Notes: generated by a model from the sequence alone, not told the origin. A DNA stretch of 64,000 nt from Streptomyces uncialis (GCF_001905345.1 NZ_LFBV01000010.1:199955-263954); one strand, 5' to 3'; counted from the stretch's first letter, positions 26,637 to 36,118 are shown. Program-made: numbers and translations.

Positions 26637-27740
26637 TCAGTCCAGATAGCCGCGCAGCTGATCGGCGTAGGCGTGGTCGCGGAGCTTGTTGAGGGTCTTG
26701 GACTCGATCTGGCGGATGCGTTCGCGGGTGACGCCGAAGATGCGCCCTATCTCCTCCAGGGTGCGGGGGCGGCCGTCCATGAGGCCGTAGCGGAGCTGGA
26801 CGACCTTGCGTTCGCGTTCCCCGAGGGTGGACAGGACCGCGTCGAGGTGTTCGCGCAGCAGCAGGAACGCGGCCGACTCCGCCGGTGAGGCGGCGTCCCC
26901 GTCCTCGATGAGGTCGCCGAGGGCGACATCGTCCTCCTCGCCGACCGGGGCGTGCAGCGAGACGGGTTCCTGCGCGAGCCGCAGTACCTCGCCGACGCGT
27001 TCCGGGGTGAGTTCCAGATACGCGGCGACCTCCTCGGCGGTCGGTTCGCAGCCGCGTTCCTGGAGCATCCGGCGCTGGACCCGCACCACGCGGTTGATGA
27101 GTTCGACGACATGGACGGGCACCCGGATCGTGCGGGCCTGGTCGGCGAGCGCGCGGGACATGGCCTGGCGTATCCACCAGGTCGCGTACGTGGAGAACTT
27201 GTAGCCACGCGCGTAGTCGAACTTCTCGACGGCCCGGATCAGTCCGAGATTGCCCTCCTGCACCAGGTCCAGCATGGTCAGCCCGCGGCCGATGTACCGC
27301 TTGGCGACGGACACCACGAGGCGCAGATTGGCCTCGATGAGACGGCGTTTGGCCATCCGGCCCATCACGACGAGCCGGTCGAGGTCGCCCGCGAGCCGGG
27401 AGTCCAGATCGGGCGCGGAGCCCAGTTTCTCCTCGGCGAACAGCCCGGCCTCCACCCGGCGGGCCAGTTCGACCTCGTCGGCGGCCGTCAGCAGTCCGAT
27501 CCTGCCGATCTCCCGCAGGTACTGGCGGAACAGGTCGGAGGAGGGGCCGCCGTGGTCCGCGCGGGCGGCGGACCGGTCCGCCGCGGGCCCGGTGTCCGCG
27601 CCGGGGCCGGGCGGCGTCTGCGGACGGACCCTCGCGCGGCTCTGCGCGGGCACCGCCCTGAGCGGTTCGGGTTCCGCCCCGGCGGCGGCCGGGGGGACGT
27701 GCGTGTCGGTGGGGAGCTGCGCGAGGGTCCGGGTCTGCAC
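26637..27740 (-). CDS. hrdA: Principal-type RNA polymerase sigma factor (HrdA-like)
   Basis: 367-residue sigma-70 group protein. Region 1.2 (DLFRQYLREIGRIGLLTAADEVELARRV), regions 2.1-2.4 (NLRLVVSVAKRYIGRG, FDYARGYKFSTYATWWIRQA), 3.0-3.2, and 4.2 with the HTH ending FGVTRERIRQIESKTLNKLR are all intact. The long acidic region 1.1 of HrdB is missing and the N-terminus is a short variable Pro/Ala tail, as in group-2 Hrd factors. GTG 27740 is used because GGAGG sits 8 nt upstream. From memory, Streptomyces hrdA lies close to dnaG, as here. The family is certain; the HrdA name rests on context. Confidence 0.92.
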   Translation of the reverse strand: MQTRTLAQLPTDTHVPPAAAGAEPEPLRAVPAQSRARVRPQTPPGPGADTGPAADRSAARADHGGPSSDLFRQYLREIGRIGLLTAADEVELARRVEAGLFAEEKLGSAPDLDSRLAGDLDRLVVMGRMAKRRLIEANLRLVVSVAKRYIGRGLTMLDLVQEGNLGLIRAVEKFDYARGYKFSTYATWWIRQAMSRALADQARTIRVPVHVVELINRVVRVQRRMLQERGCEPTAEEVAAYLELTPERVGEVLRLAQEPVSLHAPVGEEDDVALGDLIEDGDAASPAESAAFLLLREHLDAVLSTLGERERKVVQLRYGLMDGRPRTLEEIGRIFGVTRERIRQIESKTLNKLRDHAYADQLRGYLD

Positions 27741-28033
27741 GGCGGCGACCTCCAAGGGGTTCGCTGCTGGAGCGAGCGACAGCGGTACGACGGGAGCGGT
27801 AGGGGCGGCCTCGCCGCCGCCGTCCCGTACGCGATGAGCGGAACCGCGGGGGTCCGGGGTCCGCCATGGACGAACCGGCCGCGCTCCGAGGACTCAGGCA
27901 CCGCTCCCCAGTGTGCTCTACGACACATCCTTGCCACGAGGGGCGTGCGACGACTTTTTACCTCTGTACGTGACCGGCCGGTTACGGGGCGGGTCCGGGG
28001 GACGGGTGCGCCGGAAGCCTGGCCGGGACGGCC

Positions 28034-29944
28034 CTACAGGGCGTCCGCGCCCCGCTCGCGCAGCGACTGACCGTACTGCTGGAGGACCCACAGCTCGTTC
28101 TGGACGGCGGCCAGATGGGCCGGGTCCCCGCCGGAGCCCAGCCGGGTGAGGGTCGACTGGATGTCCTGGACCCGGCGGTCGACCGCGCGGCGGCGGACCG
28201 CGACGAGCTGCTCGCCCGCGTACAGCTCGTCGACCGTGCGGCGCATGATCGCCTCGACGGCCAGCTCGGTCACCATCGCGCGGACCTGGTCGTCGGGGGC
28301 GGCCTCGCGGACCCGGACCAGGTACTCCTGGGGGGCGCGCGCGCCGTGCTCGGCGCCGCCCGCCTCCATGACGGCCTCCCGGACGGCCGCGTAGGGCGGC
28401 GCGGTGAACTCGTCCACGCCGTACGCGTCGAAGGCCGGGGAGACCAGCTCGGGGCGCTGGAGGGCGAGCTTGAGCAGTTCGCGTTCGGTCGCGTGGACGG
28501 CGTTGCGCAGATTGAGGGCGGCGCCCCGGGGGCGGCCCGCCCCGCTCTCGTCGAAACCGGCGGCGGTCCGCTGGGCGCCGCGCTCGGGGGCGGGGCCCTG
28601 GCCGCCGCGGTCGCGGGCCCAGCGGGCGATCTGGCCGACGCGCTTGACGACGAACTGGGTGTCGAGGATGCCGACGAGACCGGCGAGCTGGACGGCGACC
28701 TCGTGCTGGGAGGCGCTGTTCTTGATCCGGGCGACGACCGGGGCGGCCTCGTCGAGCGCGGCGGCGCGGCCCGCCGGGGTGTCGAGGTCGTAGCGGGCGA
28801 CGATCTGGCGCAGCGCGAACTCGAACAGCGGGGTACGGGGCTCGGTCAGCTCCGCGACGGCTTCGTCGCCCTTGGCGAGCCGCAGGTCGCAGGGGTCCAT
28901 CCCGTCGGGGGCGATGGCGATATAGGTCTCGGCGGCGAACTTCTGGTCGTCCTCGAAGGCGCGCAGGGCGGCCTTCTGGCCGGCCGAGTCCCCGTCGAAG
29001 GTGAAGATCACGCGCGCGGAGCCGTTGTCCATGAGGAGGCGGCGCAGGATCTTGATGTGGTCGGCGCCGAACGCGGTGCCGCAGGTGGCGATGGCGGTGG
29101 TGACCCCGGCGAGATGGCAGGCCATGACGTCGGTGTAGCCCTCGACGACGACCGCGCGGCTGGCCTTCGCGATGTCCTTCTTGGCGAGGTCGATGCCGTA
29201 GAGGACCTGGGACTTGCGGTAGATGGGTGTCTCGGGGGTGTTCAGGTACTTGGGGCCGTTGTCGTCGGCGCGGAGCCTGCGGGCACCGAAACCGACCACC
29301 TCGCCGGAGATGTCCCGGATGGGCCACATCAGGCGTCCCCGGAAGCGGTCGATGGGGCCGCGGCGGCCCTCCTGGGCGAGCCCGGACAGCAGGAGCTCCT
29401 TGTCGGTGAAGCCCTTGCCGCGCAGGAAGCGGGTGAGGTGGTCCCATCCGGCCGGGCTGTAGCCGACGCTGAAGTGGGTGGCCGCCGACTGGTCGAACCC
29501 GCGCTCCGCGAGGAACGTCCGGCCGATCTCCGCCTCGGGCTGGGAGTCGAGCTGCTCGGCGTAGTACACCGCGGCGGCCTTGTGGGCCTCCACCAGCCGG
29601 ATGCGCTCACCGCGCTGATGGCTGGGGTTGTACCCGCCCTCCTCGTAGCGCAGGGTGATGCCGGCGGTGCCCGCGAGCCGCTCGACGGCCTCCGAGAAGG
29701 ACAGGTGGTCGACCTTCATCACGAACGTGATGGTGTCGCCGCCCTCCTGGCAGCCGAAGCAGTGGAAGAGGCCCTTGCTGGGGCTGACCTGGAACGACGG
29801 CGACTTCTCGTCGTGGAAGGGGCACAGGCCCTTCAGGTTTCCACCGCCCGCGCCGCGCAGCTGGAGGTACTCGGACACCACGGCGTCGATCGGGACCGCG
29901 TCCCGGACCGCCTTCACGTCCTCGTCATTGATCCTGCCTGCCAC
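28034..29944 (-). CDS. dnaG: DNA primase
   Basis: 636 residues, the normal DnaG length. The N-terminal zinc-binding domain has its CHC2 motif at about residues 41-65 (CPFH...FHCFGC). The RNA polymerase core follows (FGARRLRADDNGPKYLNTPE), with TOPRIM signature residues in VVVEGYTDVMACHLAG and FTFDGDSAGQKAA. The C-terminal ~180 residues form the helicase-interacting domain. It synthesises RNA primers for replication. GTG 29944 opens the conserved AGRINDEDVKAVR. It is upstream of, and in the same direction as, hrdA, with a 290-nt gap containing no gene. Confidence 0.98.
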   Translation of the reverse strand: MAGRINDEDVKAVRDAVPIDAVVSEYLQLRGAGGGNLKGLCPFHDEKSPSFQVSPSKGLFHCFGCQEGGDTITFVMKVDHLSFSEAVERLAGTAGITLRYEEGGYNPSHQRGERIRLVEAHKAAAVYYAEQLDSQPEAEIGRTFLAERGFDQSAATHFSVGYSPAGWDHLTRFLRGKGFTDKELLLSGLAQEGRRGPIDRFRGRLMWPIRDISGEVVGFGARRLRADDNGPKYLNTPETPIYRKSQVLYGIDLAKKDIAKASRAVVVEGYTDVMACHLAGVTTAIATCGTAFGADHIKILRRLLMDNGSARVIFTFDGDSAGQKAALRAFEDDQKFAAETYIAIAPDGMDPCDLRLAKGDEAVAELTEPRTPLFEFALRQIVARYDLDTPAGRAAALDEAAPVVARIKNSASQHEVAVQLAGLVGILDTQFVVKRVGQIARWARDRGGQGPAPERGAQRTAAGFDESGAGRPRGAALNLRNAVHATERELLKLALQRPELVSPAFDAYGVDEFTAPPYAAVREAVMEAGGAEHGARAPQEYLVRVREAAPDDQVRAMVTELAVEAIMRRTVDELYAGEQLVAVRRRAVDRRVQDIQSTLTRLGSGGDPAHLAAVQNELWVLQQYGQSLRERGADAL

Positions 29945-30075
29945 GCCGCGATTCTACGGCGACGCACCGACACTCCCGCGCCGCGTGTGCTCCGGGGGAC
30001 CCTCCGGACGTGCTCCCGGGAGCCCCGGGCACGCCCCGCCGGAACGGGACGGGCCCGGGGCGCCCGGGTGTGCGC

Positions 30076-30093
30076 GAGGCCCCGCGGGGCCTC
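30076..30093 (-). terminator. Hairpin at the end of the FAD oxidoreductase gene
   Basis: Perfect palindrome GAGGCCCCGCGGGGCCTC that overlaps the TGA stop of the gene. A compact GC-rich intrinsic hairpin without a U-tract. Confidence 0.65.
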
Positions 30094-31354
30094 AGGGGAC
30101 CAGTGACGCCAGGGGCACCGAGGGGTCGGCGAGCGCGTCGGGGTCCACCCGCGCGCGTGACCTGATCAGTGCCTGGACCGGCTCGGTGACGTCCCACACA
30201 TTGACGTTCATCCCGGCCAGGACGCGGCCCTCCGACAGCCAGAACGCGATGAACTCCCGCTTGCCGAGATCGCCGCGGATCACGACCTGGTCGTAGGAGC
30301 CCGCGGGCGCCCAGCCGGAGTACTCCAGGCCCACGTCGTACTGGTCGGAGAAGAAGTACGGCACGCGGTCGTACGTGACGTCCTGGCCGAGCATCGCGCG
30401 GGCGGCGGCCGGGCCGCCGTTCAGGGCGTTGGCCCAGTGCTCGACCCGCAGCCGGGTGCCGAACAGCGGATGGTGCGGGGCCGCGATGTCGCCCGCCGCG
30501 TGGATGTCCGGGTCGGAGGTGCGCAGCCCCAGGTCCACGGCGATGCCGCCGCCCTCGGAGCGGTCCACCAGCTCCAGGCCCGCGGCCTCCGCGAGGGAGG
30601 TGCGGGGCGCGGCGCCGATCGCGGCGAGCACGTCGTGCGCCGGGTGCTCCTCGCCGTCGTCGGTGCGGGCGGCGAGGACCATGCCGTCCTGGCCGACGAT
30701 CTCCGTGAGCTGGGCGCCGAAGTGGAACCGCACCCCATGCTCGCGGTGCAGGTCCGCGAAGAACTGCCCGAGCTCGGGCCCGAGGACGCTGTGCAGGGGG
30801 GCCGGGCCCCGGTGCACCACGGTGACCTCCGCCCCGTAGGAGCGGGCCGCCGCCGCGACCTCCAGCCCGATCCAGCCCGCGCCCGCGATCACCAGATGGC
30901 CGTTCTCCCGGCCCAGGCTCGTCAGGACCTGGCGCAGCCGGTCGCTGTGCGCGATGCGGCGCAGATGGTGGACCCCGGCGAGCTGGGTGCCGGGGATGTC
31001 GAGGCGGCGCGGTTCCGCGCCGGTCGCCAGCAGCAGCTTGTCGTACGCGATGGCCGTGCCGTCGCCGAGCCGCACGGTCCGCGCGGTGCGGTCGATCAGG
31101 TCGACGGTCTGGCCGAGGTGCAGTTCGATGTCGTGCTGCGCGTACCAGGCCGGTTCATGGACGCCGAAGCTGTCGCGTTCGGCCTTGCCCAGCAGATAGC
31201 CCTTGGACAGGGGCGGGCGCTCGTAGGGGTGATCGCGTTCGTCCCCGATGAGGATCACCCGCCCGGTGAACCCCTCCGCGCGCAGGGTCTCGGCCGCCTT
31301 GGCGCCCGCGAGCCCTCCACCGATGATGACGAACGTCTGATCCGCGTCGACCAC
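30092..31354 (-). CDS. FAD/NAD(P)-dependent oxidoreductase (ferredoxin-reductase-like)
   Basis: 420-residue pyridine nucleotide-disulfide oxidoreductase of the ferredoxin/rubredoxin reductase type. FAD-binding VIIGGGLAGAKAAETL at the N-terminus, NAD(P)-binding VIAGAGWIGLEVAAAARSYG in the middle, and AAGDIAAPHHPLFG as the second FAD contact; no redox-active Cys pair. The C-terminal domain reads YFFSDQYDVGLEYSG. It probably passes electrons from NAD(P)H to a ferredoxin or P450 system. GTG 31354 is preceded by GAGGAGG, fixing the start. It sits in the same direction behind dgt. Confidence 0.93.
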   Translation of the reverse strand: MVDADQTFVIIGGGLAGAKAAETLRAEGFTGRVILIGDERDHPYERPPLSKGYLLGKAERDSFGVHEPAWYAQHDIELHLGQTVDLIDRTARTVRLGDGTAIAYDKLLLATGAEPRRLDIPGTQLAGVHHLRRIAHSDRLRQVLTSLGRENGHLVIAGAGWIGLEVAAAARSYGAEVTVVHRGPAPLHSVLGPELGQFFADLHREHGVRFHFGAQLTEIVGQDGMVLAARTDDGEEHPAHDVLAAIGAAPRTSLAEAAGLELVDRSEGGGIAVDLGLRTSDPDIHAAGDIAAPHHPLFGTRLRVEHWANALNGGPAAARAMLGQDVTYDRVPYFFSDQYDVGLEYSGWAPAGSYDQVVIRGDLGKREFIAFWLSEGRVLAGMNVNVWDVTEPVQALIRSRARVDPDALADPSVPLASLVP

Positions 31355-31530
31355 TTGATGCCTCCTCGTAAGCATTCCGCCAGGAGCGAGCGTCCCGCAC
31401 ACAGGGTGATGCGGGAAGAGGGAGTGACCCGATCAGGCCATCGCCCGTCACACCCCGTGGCGGTACGCGGGATTCCGTTCCTGTTCCGCGCCCCCGGTCG
31501 TGTGCCCCGCGCGGGGCCCGTCCAGTCCTG

Positions 31531-32886
31531 TCACAGGCCGGTCGGCGCGGCGCCGGGGCGGTCCGTGAGCCGGGCGTGCAGGGCGCCCGCGGACACATCC
31601 GTGAGGGACGCGATCTGATCCACGATCACCCGTTTGCGGGAGCGCGCGTCGGGTGCCGTCTCGAACAGCGCGCGGAACTGCGGGTCGAGGCCCTCGGGGG
31701 CGCGCCGCGCGAGGGCCTCGGCCAGCTCCGCGACGACGACCCGCTGTTCGGCCCGGATCAGCGCCTGTTCGGCGCGCTGCATGACGTACCGGTCGGCGAC
31801 CGCCTTGAGCACCGCGCATTCGAGGCGGGCCTCGCGGGGGACGACGAGCTCCGCGGCGTAGCGGGTGAGGCGCAGCCCGGTGTGGCCGGGGTCCCACCGC
31901 GCGCGGGTGGCGTGTTCCGCCGCCACGCAGAAGCGGCCGATGAGCTGGCTGGTGGCGTCCTTCAGGCCCGCCTGCGAGGACGCGGAGCCGTCGTAGCCGT
32001 GCGGCCACCACTCCTGGGCGAGGAGCCGGTCGAGGGCCGCCGCGAGTTCCTCCGGGTCGGTGTCCGCGGGGACGTAGCGGCCGATCGCCACCTCGTAGAC
32101 GTCCCGGCGCTCGGGTTCGGCGTGCAGCACCCGGGGGTCGACATGGCCCGCGTGCAGCGCGTCCTCCAGGTCGTGCACCGAGTACGCGACATCGTCCGAC
32201 CAGTCCATGACCTGCGCCTCGAAGCAGGTCCGGCCGGCCGGGACGCCCTCGCGGACCCAGTCGAAGACCGGCCGGTCGTCCTCGTAGACACCGAACTTCG
32301 GGGACGCCGGGTCGGTGGGGTGGCCGCCCAGGGGCCAGGGGTACTTGGTCGCCGCGTCGAGTGCGGCGCGGGTCAGGTTGAGTCCGACGCTGACGGGGGC
32401 GGTGCCGCCGCCGTGCCCGGCGGGGGCGAAGCGCTTCGGTTCGATCCGGGTGAGCAGCCGCAGGGACTGCGCGTTGCCCTCGAAGCCGCCGCAGTCGGCG
32501 GCGACCTCGTTGAGGGCCTGTTCGCCGTTGTGGCCGAACGGGGGGTGCCCGAGGTCGTGCGACAGGCAGGCGGTCTCCACGAGGTCCGGGTCGCAGCCGA
32601 GGGCCGCGCCCAGTTCCCGGCCCACCTGGGCGCACTCCAGGGAGTGCGTCAGCCGGGTGCGGGGGCTCGGGTCCCAGGCCGGGCCGCGGGTGCCGGGGGT
32701 GACCACCTGCGTCTTCCCGGCGAGCCGCCGCAGGGCGGCGGAGTGCAGGACCCGGGCCCGGTCCCGCTGGAACGCGGTACGGCCCGGCCGTTTGTCGGCC
32801 TCGCCCGCCCAGCGCGCCTCGTCCGCGGAGTCGTAGGGGACCGTGGCGGGTGCCGGGGTGGACGTGGTGGTGCCTTCGCCGTGCAT
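31531..32886 (-). CDS. dgt: Deoxyguanosinetriphosphate triphosphohydrolase family protein
   Basis: 451-residue HD-domain dNTPase that cleaves dNTPs to deoxynucleoside and triphosphate. Metal ligands: His81 (TRLTHSLE), His110-Asp111 (CLSHDLGHPPFGHNGE) and the later Asp in QVMDWSDDVAYSVHDLEDAL. N-terminal FQRDRARVLHSAALRRLAGKTQV is the usual nucleotide-binding segment. ATG 32886 is used because the conserved protein begins shortly after; its ribosome site is weak. The 160-bp gap to the divergent SanA-like gene should carry both promoters. Confidence 0.95.
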   Translation of the reverse strand: MHGEGTTTSTPAPATVPYDSADEARWAGEADKRPGRTAFQRDRARVLHSAALRRLAGKTQVVTPGTRGPAWDPSPRTRLTHSLECAQVGRELGAALGCDPDLVETACLSHDLGHPPFGHNGEQALNEVAADCGGFEGNAQSLRLLTRIEPKRFAPAGHGGGTAPVSVGLNLTRAALDAATKYPWPLGGHPTDPASPKFGVYEDDRPVFDWVREGVPAGRTCFEAQVMDWSDDVAYSVHDLEDALHAGHVDPRVLHAEPERRDVYEVAIGRYVPADTDPEELAAALDRLLAQEWWPHGYDGSASSQAGLKDATSQLIGRFCVAAEHATRARWDPGHTGLRLTRYAAELVVPREARLECAVLKAVADRYVMQRAEQALIRAEQRVVVAELAEALARRAPEGLDPQFRALFETAPDARSRKRVIVDQIASLTDVSAGALHARLTDRPGAAPTGL

Positions 32887-33047
32887 GGGCACGACAGTAG
32901 ACGGCCGGACCGGGTTCGCGCGCGAGCCGCCCGCCGGGCGGACCCGGGGGCGCCCGCGGTGTGCGGCGGACGCCGGGGCCGGGGCGTTGTCTGCGGGGTG
33001 GATTACTCTGGGTGACACGAGGTCGGCCATTGCTTTGGGGGTTGGGG

Positions 33048-33803
33048 ATGCGGCTCGTCCGGGGGGTTCGTCGAACGGCGGCGCGGGTGGTGACCCGTAC
33101 GGCGCGGGAGGTGGCGCGGGTGCCGTGGCGCTCGCTGCGGCCACGGCTGCCGCGCGGCAGGCGGGGACAGCGGATCGCGGTGCAGTCCGTGATGGTGCTG
33201 TGCGTACTGGGGCTGATACCGCCCACCTGGGTCTATCTGTCCGCGGACAGCTCCTTGCGCGACCCGGGGGACGTGCCCCGTACCGAGGTGGCGATGGTCT
33301 TCGGCGCCGGGCTGCGCGGCGACGAGCCCTCCCCGTATCTGGCCCGGCGGCTGGACGCGGCGGTCGGGCTGTACCACGCGGGCCGGGTCGAGGTCATCCT
33401 CGTCACCGGGGACAACAGCCGCGAGGAGTACGACGAGCCGGACACCATGCGCGCCTATCTGACCCGCCAGGGTGTCCCGGACCGGCGGATCGTCAGCGAC
33501 TACGCGGGCTTCGACTCCTGGGACTCGTGCGTACGGGCCCGTGAGGTGTTCGGGGTGGACCGGGCGGTCCTGATCAGCCAGGGCTTCCACATACGCAGGG
33601 CGGTCGCCCTGTGCCGCGCCGCGGGGATCACCTCGTACGGCGTGGGCGTGCCCGACCGCCGCAACGCGGTCTGGTACTACGGCGCCACCCGCGAGCTGAT
33701 GGCCTCGGCCAAGGCCGCGTCGGACGTGGTGCTCCGGCCGAGCCCCCGGTTCCTCGGCCCCAAGGAGCCGGGGGTGGCGGCGGCGCTGGCCACCGGGCGC
33801 TGA
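33048..33803 (+). CDS. SanA/YdcF-like membrane protein (DUF218)
   Basis: 251 residues. A very basic N-terminus (about residues 1-45) is followed by one transmembrane helix (VQSVMVLCVLGLIPPTWVYL) and an outside DUF218 domain: VAMVFGAGLRGDEPSPYLARRL, VEVILVTGDNSREEYDEPDTM, GFDSWDSCVRAREVF and LISQGFHIRRAV. SanA homologues affect envelope permeability (vancomycin resistance in enterics); the molecular reaction is not settled. ATG 33048 is the likely start with a weak GGGG site. Divergent from dgt. Confidence 0.9.
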   Translation: MRLVRGVRRTAARVVTRTAREVARVPWRSLRPRLPRGRRGQRIAVQSVMVLCVLGLIPPTWVYLSADSSLRDPGDVPRTEVAMVFGAGLRGDEPSPYLARRLDAAVGLYHAGRVEVILVTGDNSREEYDEPDTMRAYLTRQGVPDRRIVSDYAGFDSWDSCVRAREVFGVDRAVLISQGFHIRRAVALCRAAGITSYGVGVPDRRNAVWYYGATRELMASAKAASDVVLRPSPRFLGPKEPGVAAALATGR

Positions 33804-33807
33804 GCGG

Positions 33808-34296
33808 TCAGGCGGCCCCGGTCGGTTCCGGCTGTCCCCCGGTGAGCGCGGTGTGGGCGAGCCAGTCGCTCCCGGCCAGCCGGGTGCCGTCGCGGCGCAG
33901 TCCGTCGGCCACGGACGGGGCCGCGAGGTACACCCAGGCCGGGGTGGTGGAGCCGTCGGCGCGGTGGACGTCCCGGATCACCCGCTCGTACTCGTTGCCC
34001 GGGTCCCCGGGGCCGTGGTACTCCTCCAGCTCGTCGAGGGAGACCAGCAGCCCCGGGTAGTCGCTGTCCAGCGCGGTGACCAGTTCGCCCTGTATCCGGC
34101 CGGGCCCGGGGACCTCCACGGCGTACGGGTAGCCGGGCCCGTCGTACAGCGCGGCGCCGGGGAGCGTCCCGGGCTCGTCGTGGGCGGTGCCCGCGCGCAG
34201 ATACGCGTCGTGACAGGACGCGCCGGGCCGCAGCGTGCCGTAGACGAAGAAGGGCAGTGCCGTGGCGGCCCCCCGCGGTCCGTCCGTCATGCTCAT
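33808..34296 (-). CDS. Gamma-glutamylcyclotransferase-like (GGACT/AIG2) protein
   Basis: 162 residues with the fold signature PFFVYGTLRPG near the N-terminus, YPYAVEVPGPGRIQGEL, and the putative catalytic acidic segment LDELEEYHGPGDPGNEYER, in which the Glu of LDELEEY is expected to be the acid/base residue. Such enzymes release 5-oxoproline from gamma-glutamylamines. ATG 34296 is taken, with MSMTDGPRG; a second ATG is 6 nt later. It converges tail to tail with the SanA-like gene 4 nt away, so the terminators must overlap coding DNA. Confidence 0.85.
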   Translation of the reverse strand: MSMTDGPRGAATALPFFVYGTLRPGASCHDAYLRAGTAHDEPGTLPGAALYDGPGYPYAVEVPGPGRIQGELVTALDSDYPGLLVSLDELEEYHGPGDPGNEYERVIRDVHRADGSTTPAWVYLAAPSVADGLRRDGTRLAGSDWLAHTALTGGQPEPTGAA

Positions 34297-34430
34297 ATCC
34301 GATGTCCGTCCTCTCCCGGTGCGGTTACGGACGCCGATTATCCCGGGTCGGGCCACGGGTCGCCTTCGCTTGCGCCTCTGAGGTCTCCTGTGCCGGGCGT
34401 ACTTGTCCCTGTGCGGGCCGCTCGTGGGGT

Positions 34431-34924
34431 GCGCAGTTCCCCGCAGGTCGCCTTCGCTGGCGCTTCTGGGGTTCCACACCTGGCCGCACTTGTCCCTGTG
34501 GGGGTACCGACGTGGGTGCGCAGTTCCCCGCGCCCCTGGATGCTGCCCCTGTTCGTTGTCCTTCGGGTGCGGGTCCGCCCTCGTCTTCGCGCAGTTCCCC
34601 GCGCCCCTTTGGGGCGCGTCCGGTCGGTTCTTCGGGTCGGTGCCGGTCGGGATTCTCCGTCCTCGCTCCAACGCGCTCGGTACGACGTGACCTTGCCGGA
34701 CTGAAGAGCATCGGAGTCTGCGGGCAGAGATTCCCGCCCACCCCCTTACGTGAGTCCTGCGACTGCGCGAGGAAGGTGGTTCCGCAAGCGGAGGACCCGC
34801 ACCTGACCGACGCCCTCAAGGAGCGCCCCCAAAGGGGCGCGGGGAACTGCGCAAAAGACGAGAACAGGCCCGCACCCGGAGAACAACAACAGGAGGCAGC
34901 ATCCAGGGGCGCGGGGAACTGCGC
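34431..34924. repeat. Intergenic repeat array (cluster 2), both orientations
   Basis: The 705-bp gap 34297-35001 contains no gene that I can support. Cores of the 19-bp repeat lie on the minus strand at 34518-34536 and 34589-34607 (a partial one at 34431) and on the plus strand at 34834-34852 and 34906-34924. Same-strand copies are 71-72 bp apart. Two 7-bp hairpins, GCGCCCC-TTT-GGGGCGC at 34601 and GCGCCCC(C)AAAGGGGCGC at 34824, begin the two half-arrays and face each other. The central part (34608-34790) is shared with 45361-45556 in inverted orientation. Confidence 0.88.
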
Positions 34925-35001
34925 ACAACCACCGAGCGACGGCACAGGAACGAAGTACGCCCAGCCGGACAGACCTCGGAAGCGCAAGCGAAGGCGACCC
35001 C

Positions 35002-35724
35002 TCACGACCCGTACGGGCGGGCCTCCTTGCCCTCGCGGAGGGTCAGGCCCCACCACGTGAGCTGATCGAGCAGGGACTTCACGGCGGCCCCCGCGGCGGA
35101 CGGGTCCCGATGGGCCCCGTCGTCGTCGAACTGCGACCCGGCGTTGGCGAACGAGACCGAGTCCCGGACGGTGACCGCGTGCAGTTCGGCGAAGACCTGC
35201 CGCAGATGCTCGACCGCGCGCAGCCCCCCGGAGATCCCCCCGTAGGAGACGAAGCCGACGGGCTTGGCCTGCCACTCGTCGTAGTGCCAGTCGATGAGGT
35301 TCTTCAGCGCGGCGGGATACGAGTGGTTGTACTCGGGGGTGAGGACGACGAACGCCTCGGCGTCGGCCAGCGTGGGTGTCACCTTGGCGACCTCCGCGGC
35401 CACCTCGGGCGACGGTCGCCCGGGAAGGGTCGTGGGCAGGTGGACCGCGCCGACGTCCACGAGCTCGGCGCGCAGTTCGGGCCGGACGCCGATCTCCTTG
35501 AGCAGCCAGTCGGCGACGACCGGCCCGAACCGGCCGTCCCGGTTGCTGCCCAGGACGACCGCGATCCGCAGGGGCGCCGGAGGCCGGACCTCCGGCCCGT
35601 CCGGTTCGGTCGCCGCCCCCGGCCCGCCGGACCAGGAGGGTTCGACGGGAGAGGTGATCGGGGTGGCGGTGGCGGTGGGCACGGTGGATGCTGCGGCCCC
35701 GAAGGCCGCGTTCTCGGTGTTCAT
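35002..35724 (-). CDS. NADPH-dependent FMN reductase
   Basis: 240-residue flavodoxin-fold flavin reductase. FMN phosphate loop VVLGSNRDGRFG (about residues 57-68), YGGISGGLRA for the isoalloxazine, and the TPEYNHSYPAALKNLIDW signature. An unusual ~50-residue Pro/Thr-rich N-terminal extension precedes the domain. A SoxR-type promoter (35741-35758) lies just upstream; I recall that an FMN reductase of this kind belongs to the SoxR regulon of S. coelicolor, which supports induction by redox-active compounds. The ATG at 35724 is only 17 nt from the box. Confidence 0.92.
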   Translation of the reverse strand: MNTENAAFGAAASTVPTATATPITSPVEPSWSGGPGAATEPDGPEVRPPAPLRIAVVLGSNRDGRFGPVVADWLLKEIGVRPELRAELVDVGAVHLPTTLPGRPSPEVAAEVAKVTPTLADAEAFVVLTPEYNHSYPAALKNLIDWHYDEWQAKPVGFVSYGGISGGLRAVEHLRQVFAELHAVTVRDSVSFANAGSQFDDDGAHRDPSAAGAAVKSLLDQLTWWGLTLREGKEARPYGS

Positions 35725-35740
35725 GTGCCACAGCGTGTTC

Positions 35741-35758
35741 CCTCAACCAAACTTGAGG
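35741..35758 (-). promoter_or_regulatory. SoxR-type operator/promoter of the FMN reductase
   Basis: On the minus strand CCTCAAGTTTGGTTGAGG, close to the SoxR box CCTCAAGTT-N-TTGAGG. It lies between a -35 TTGACC (35757-35762) and a -10-like CACGCT with the long 19-bp spacing used by MerR-family activators. The remaining ~350 bases up to 36118 contain no gene that I can support. Confidence 0.82.
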
Positions 35759-36118
35759 TCAAGCGCGCCGCACCCGCCCCGTCCGCCACCCGTCCGGCAC
35801 CCCGGGAACCGTGCCCGACGCACCGTCAGCCCCCGGCCGGGGAACGCGGGACGCCGGACGCCCCGTCAGATACGCCGTCCGGCCGACCGTCACCCGTTCA
35901 CAGCCCTGCGGGACGCGCTCCCGCACATTTCCGCCCGCACGTCCATGACCTGCTGAAACAGGGTGCGGCAGGGCGCGGGAGTCAGCCGTTCGCCGGAACC
36001 GGGGGCCGGGCGCCGGGAGGCGGCGGGGGCCGGGGGGCCGTTTTCTCGGGGTGCGAGGGCGCGACCGACGCAGCGGCACTTGGGGGCCGCGGGGCGCGCG
36101 CTTCCCTAGGAGCGAGTC

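Noticed and set aside
34257..35060. ORFs across intergenic repeat cluster 2
   Set aside because: Same type of frames appear in every cluster; produced by the repeat composition, not by genes.
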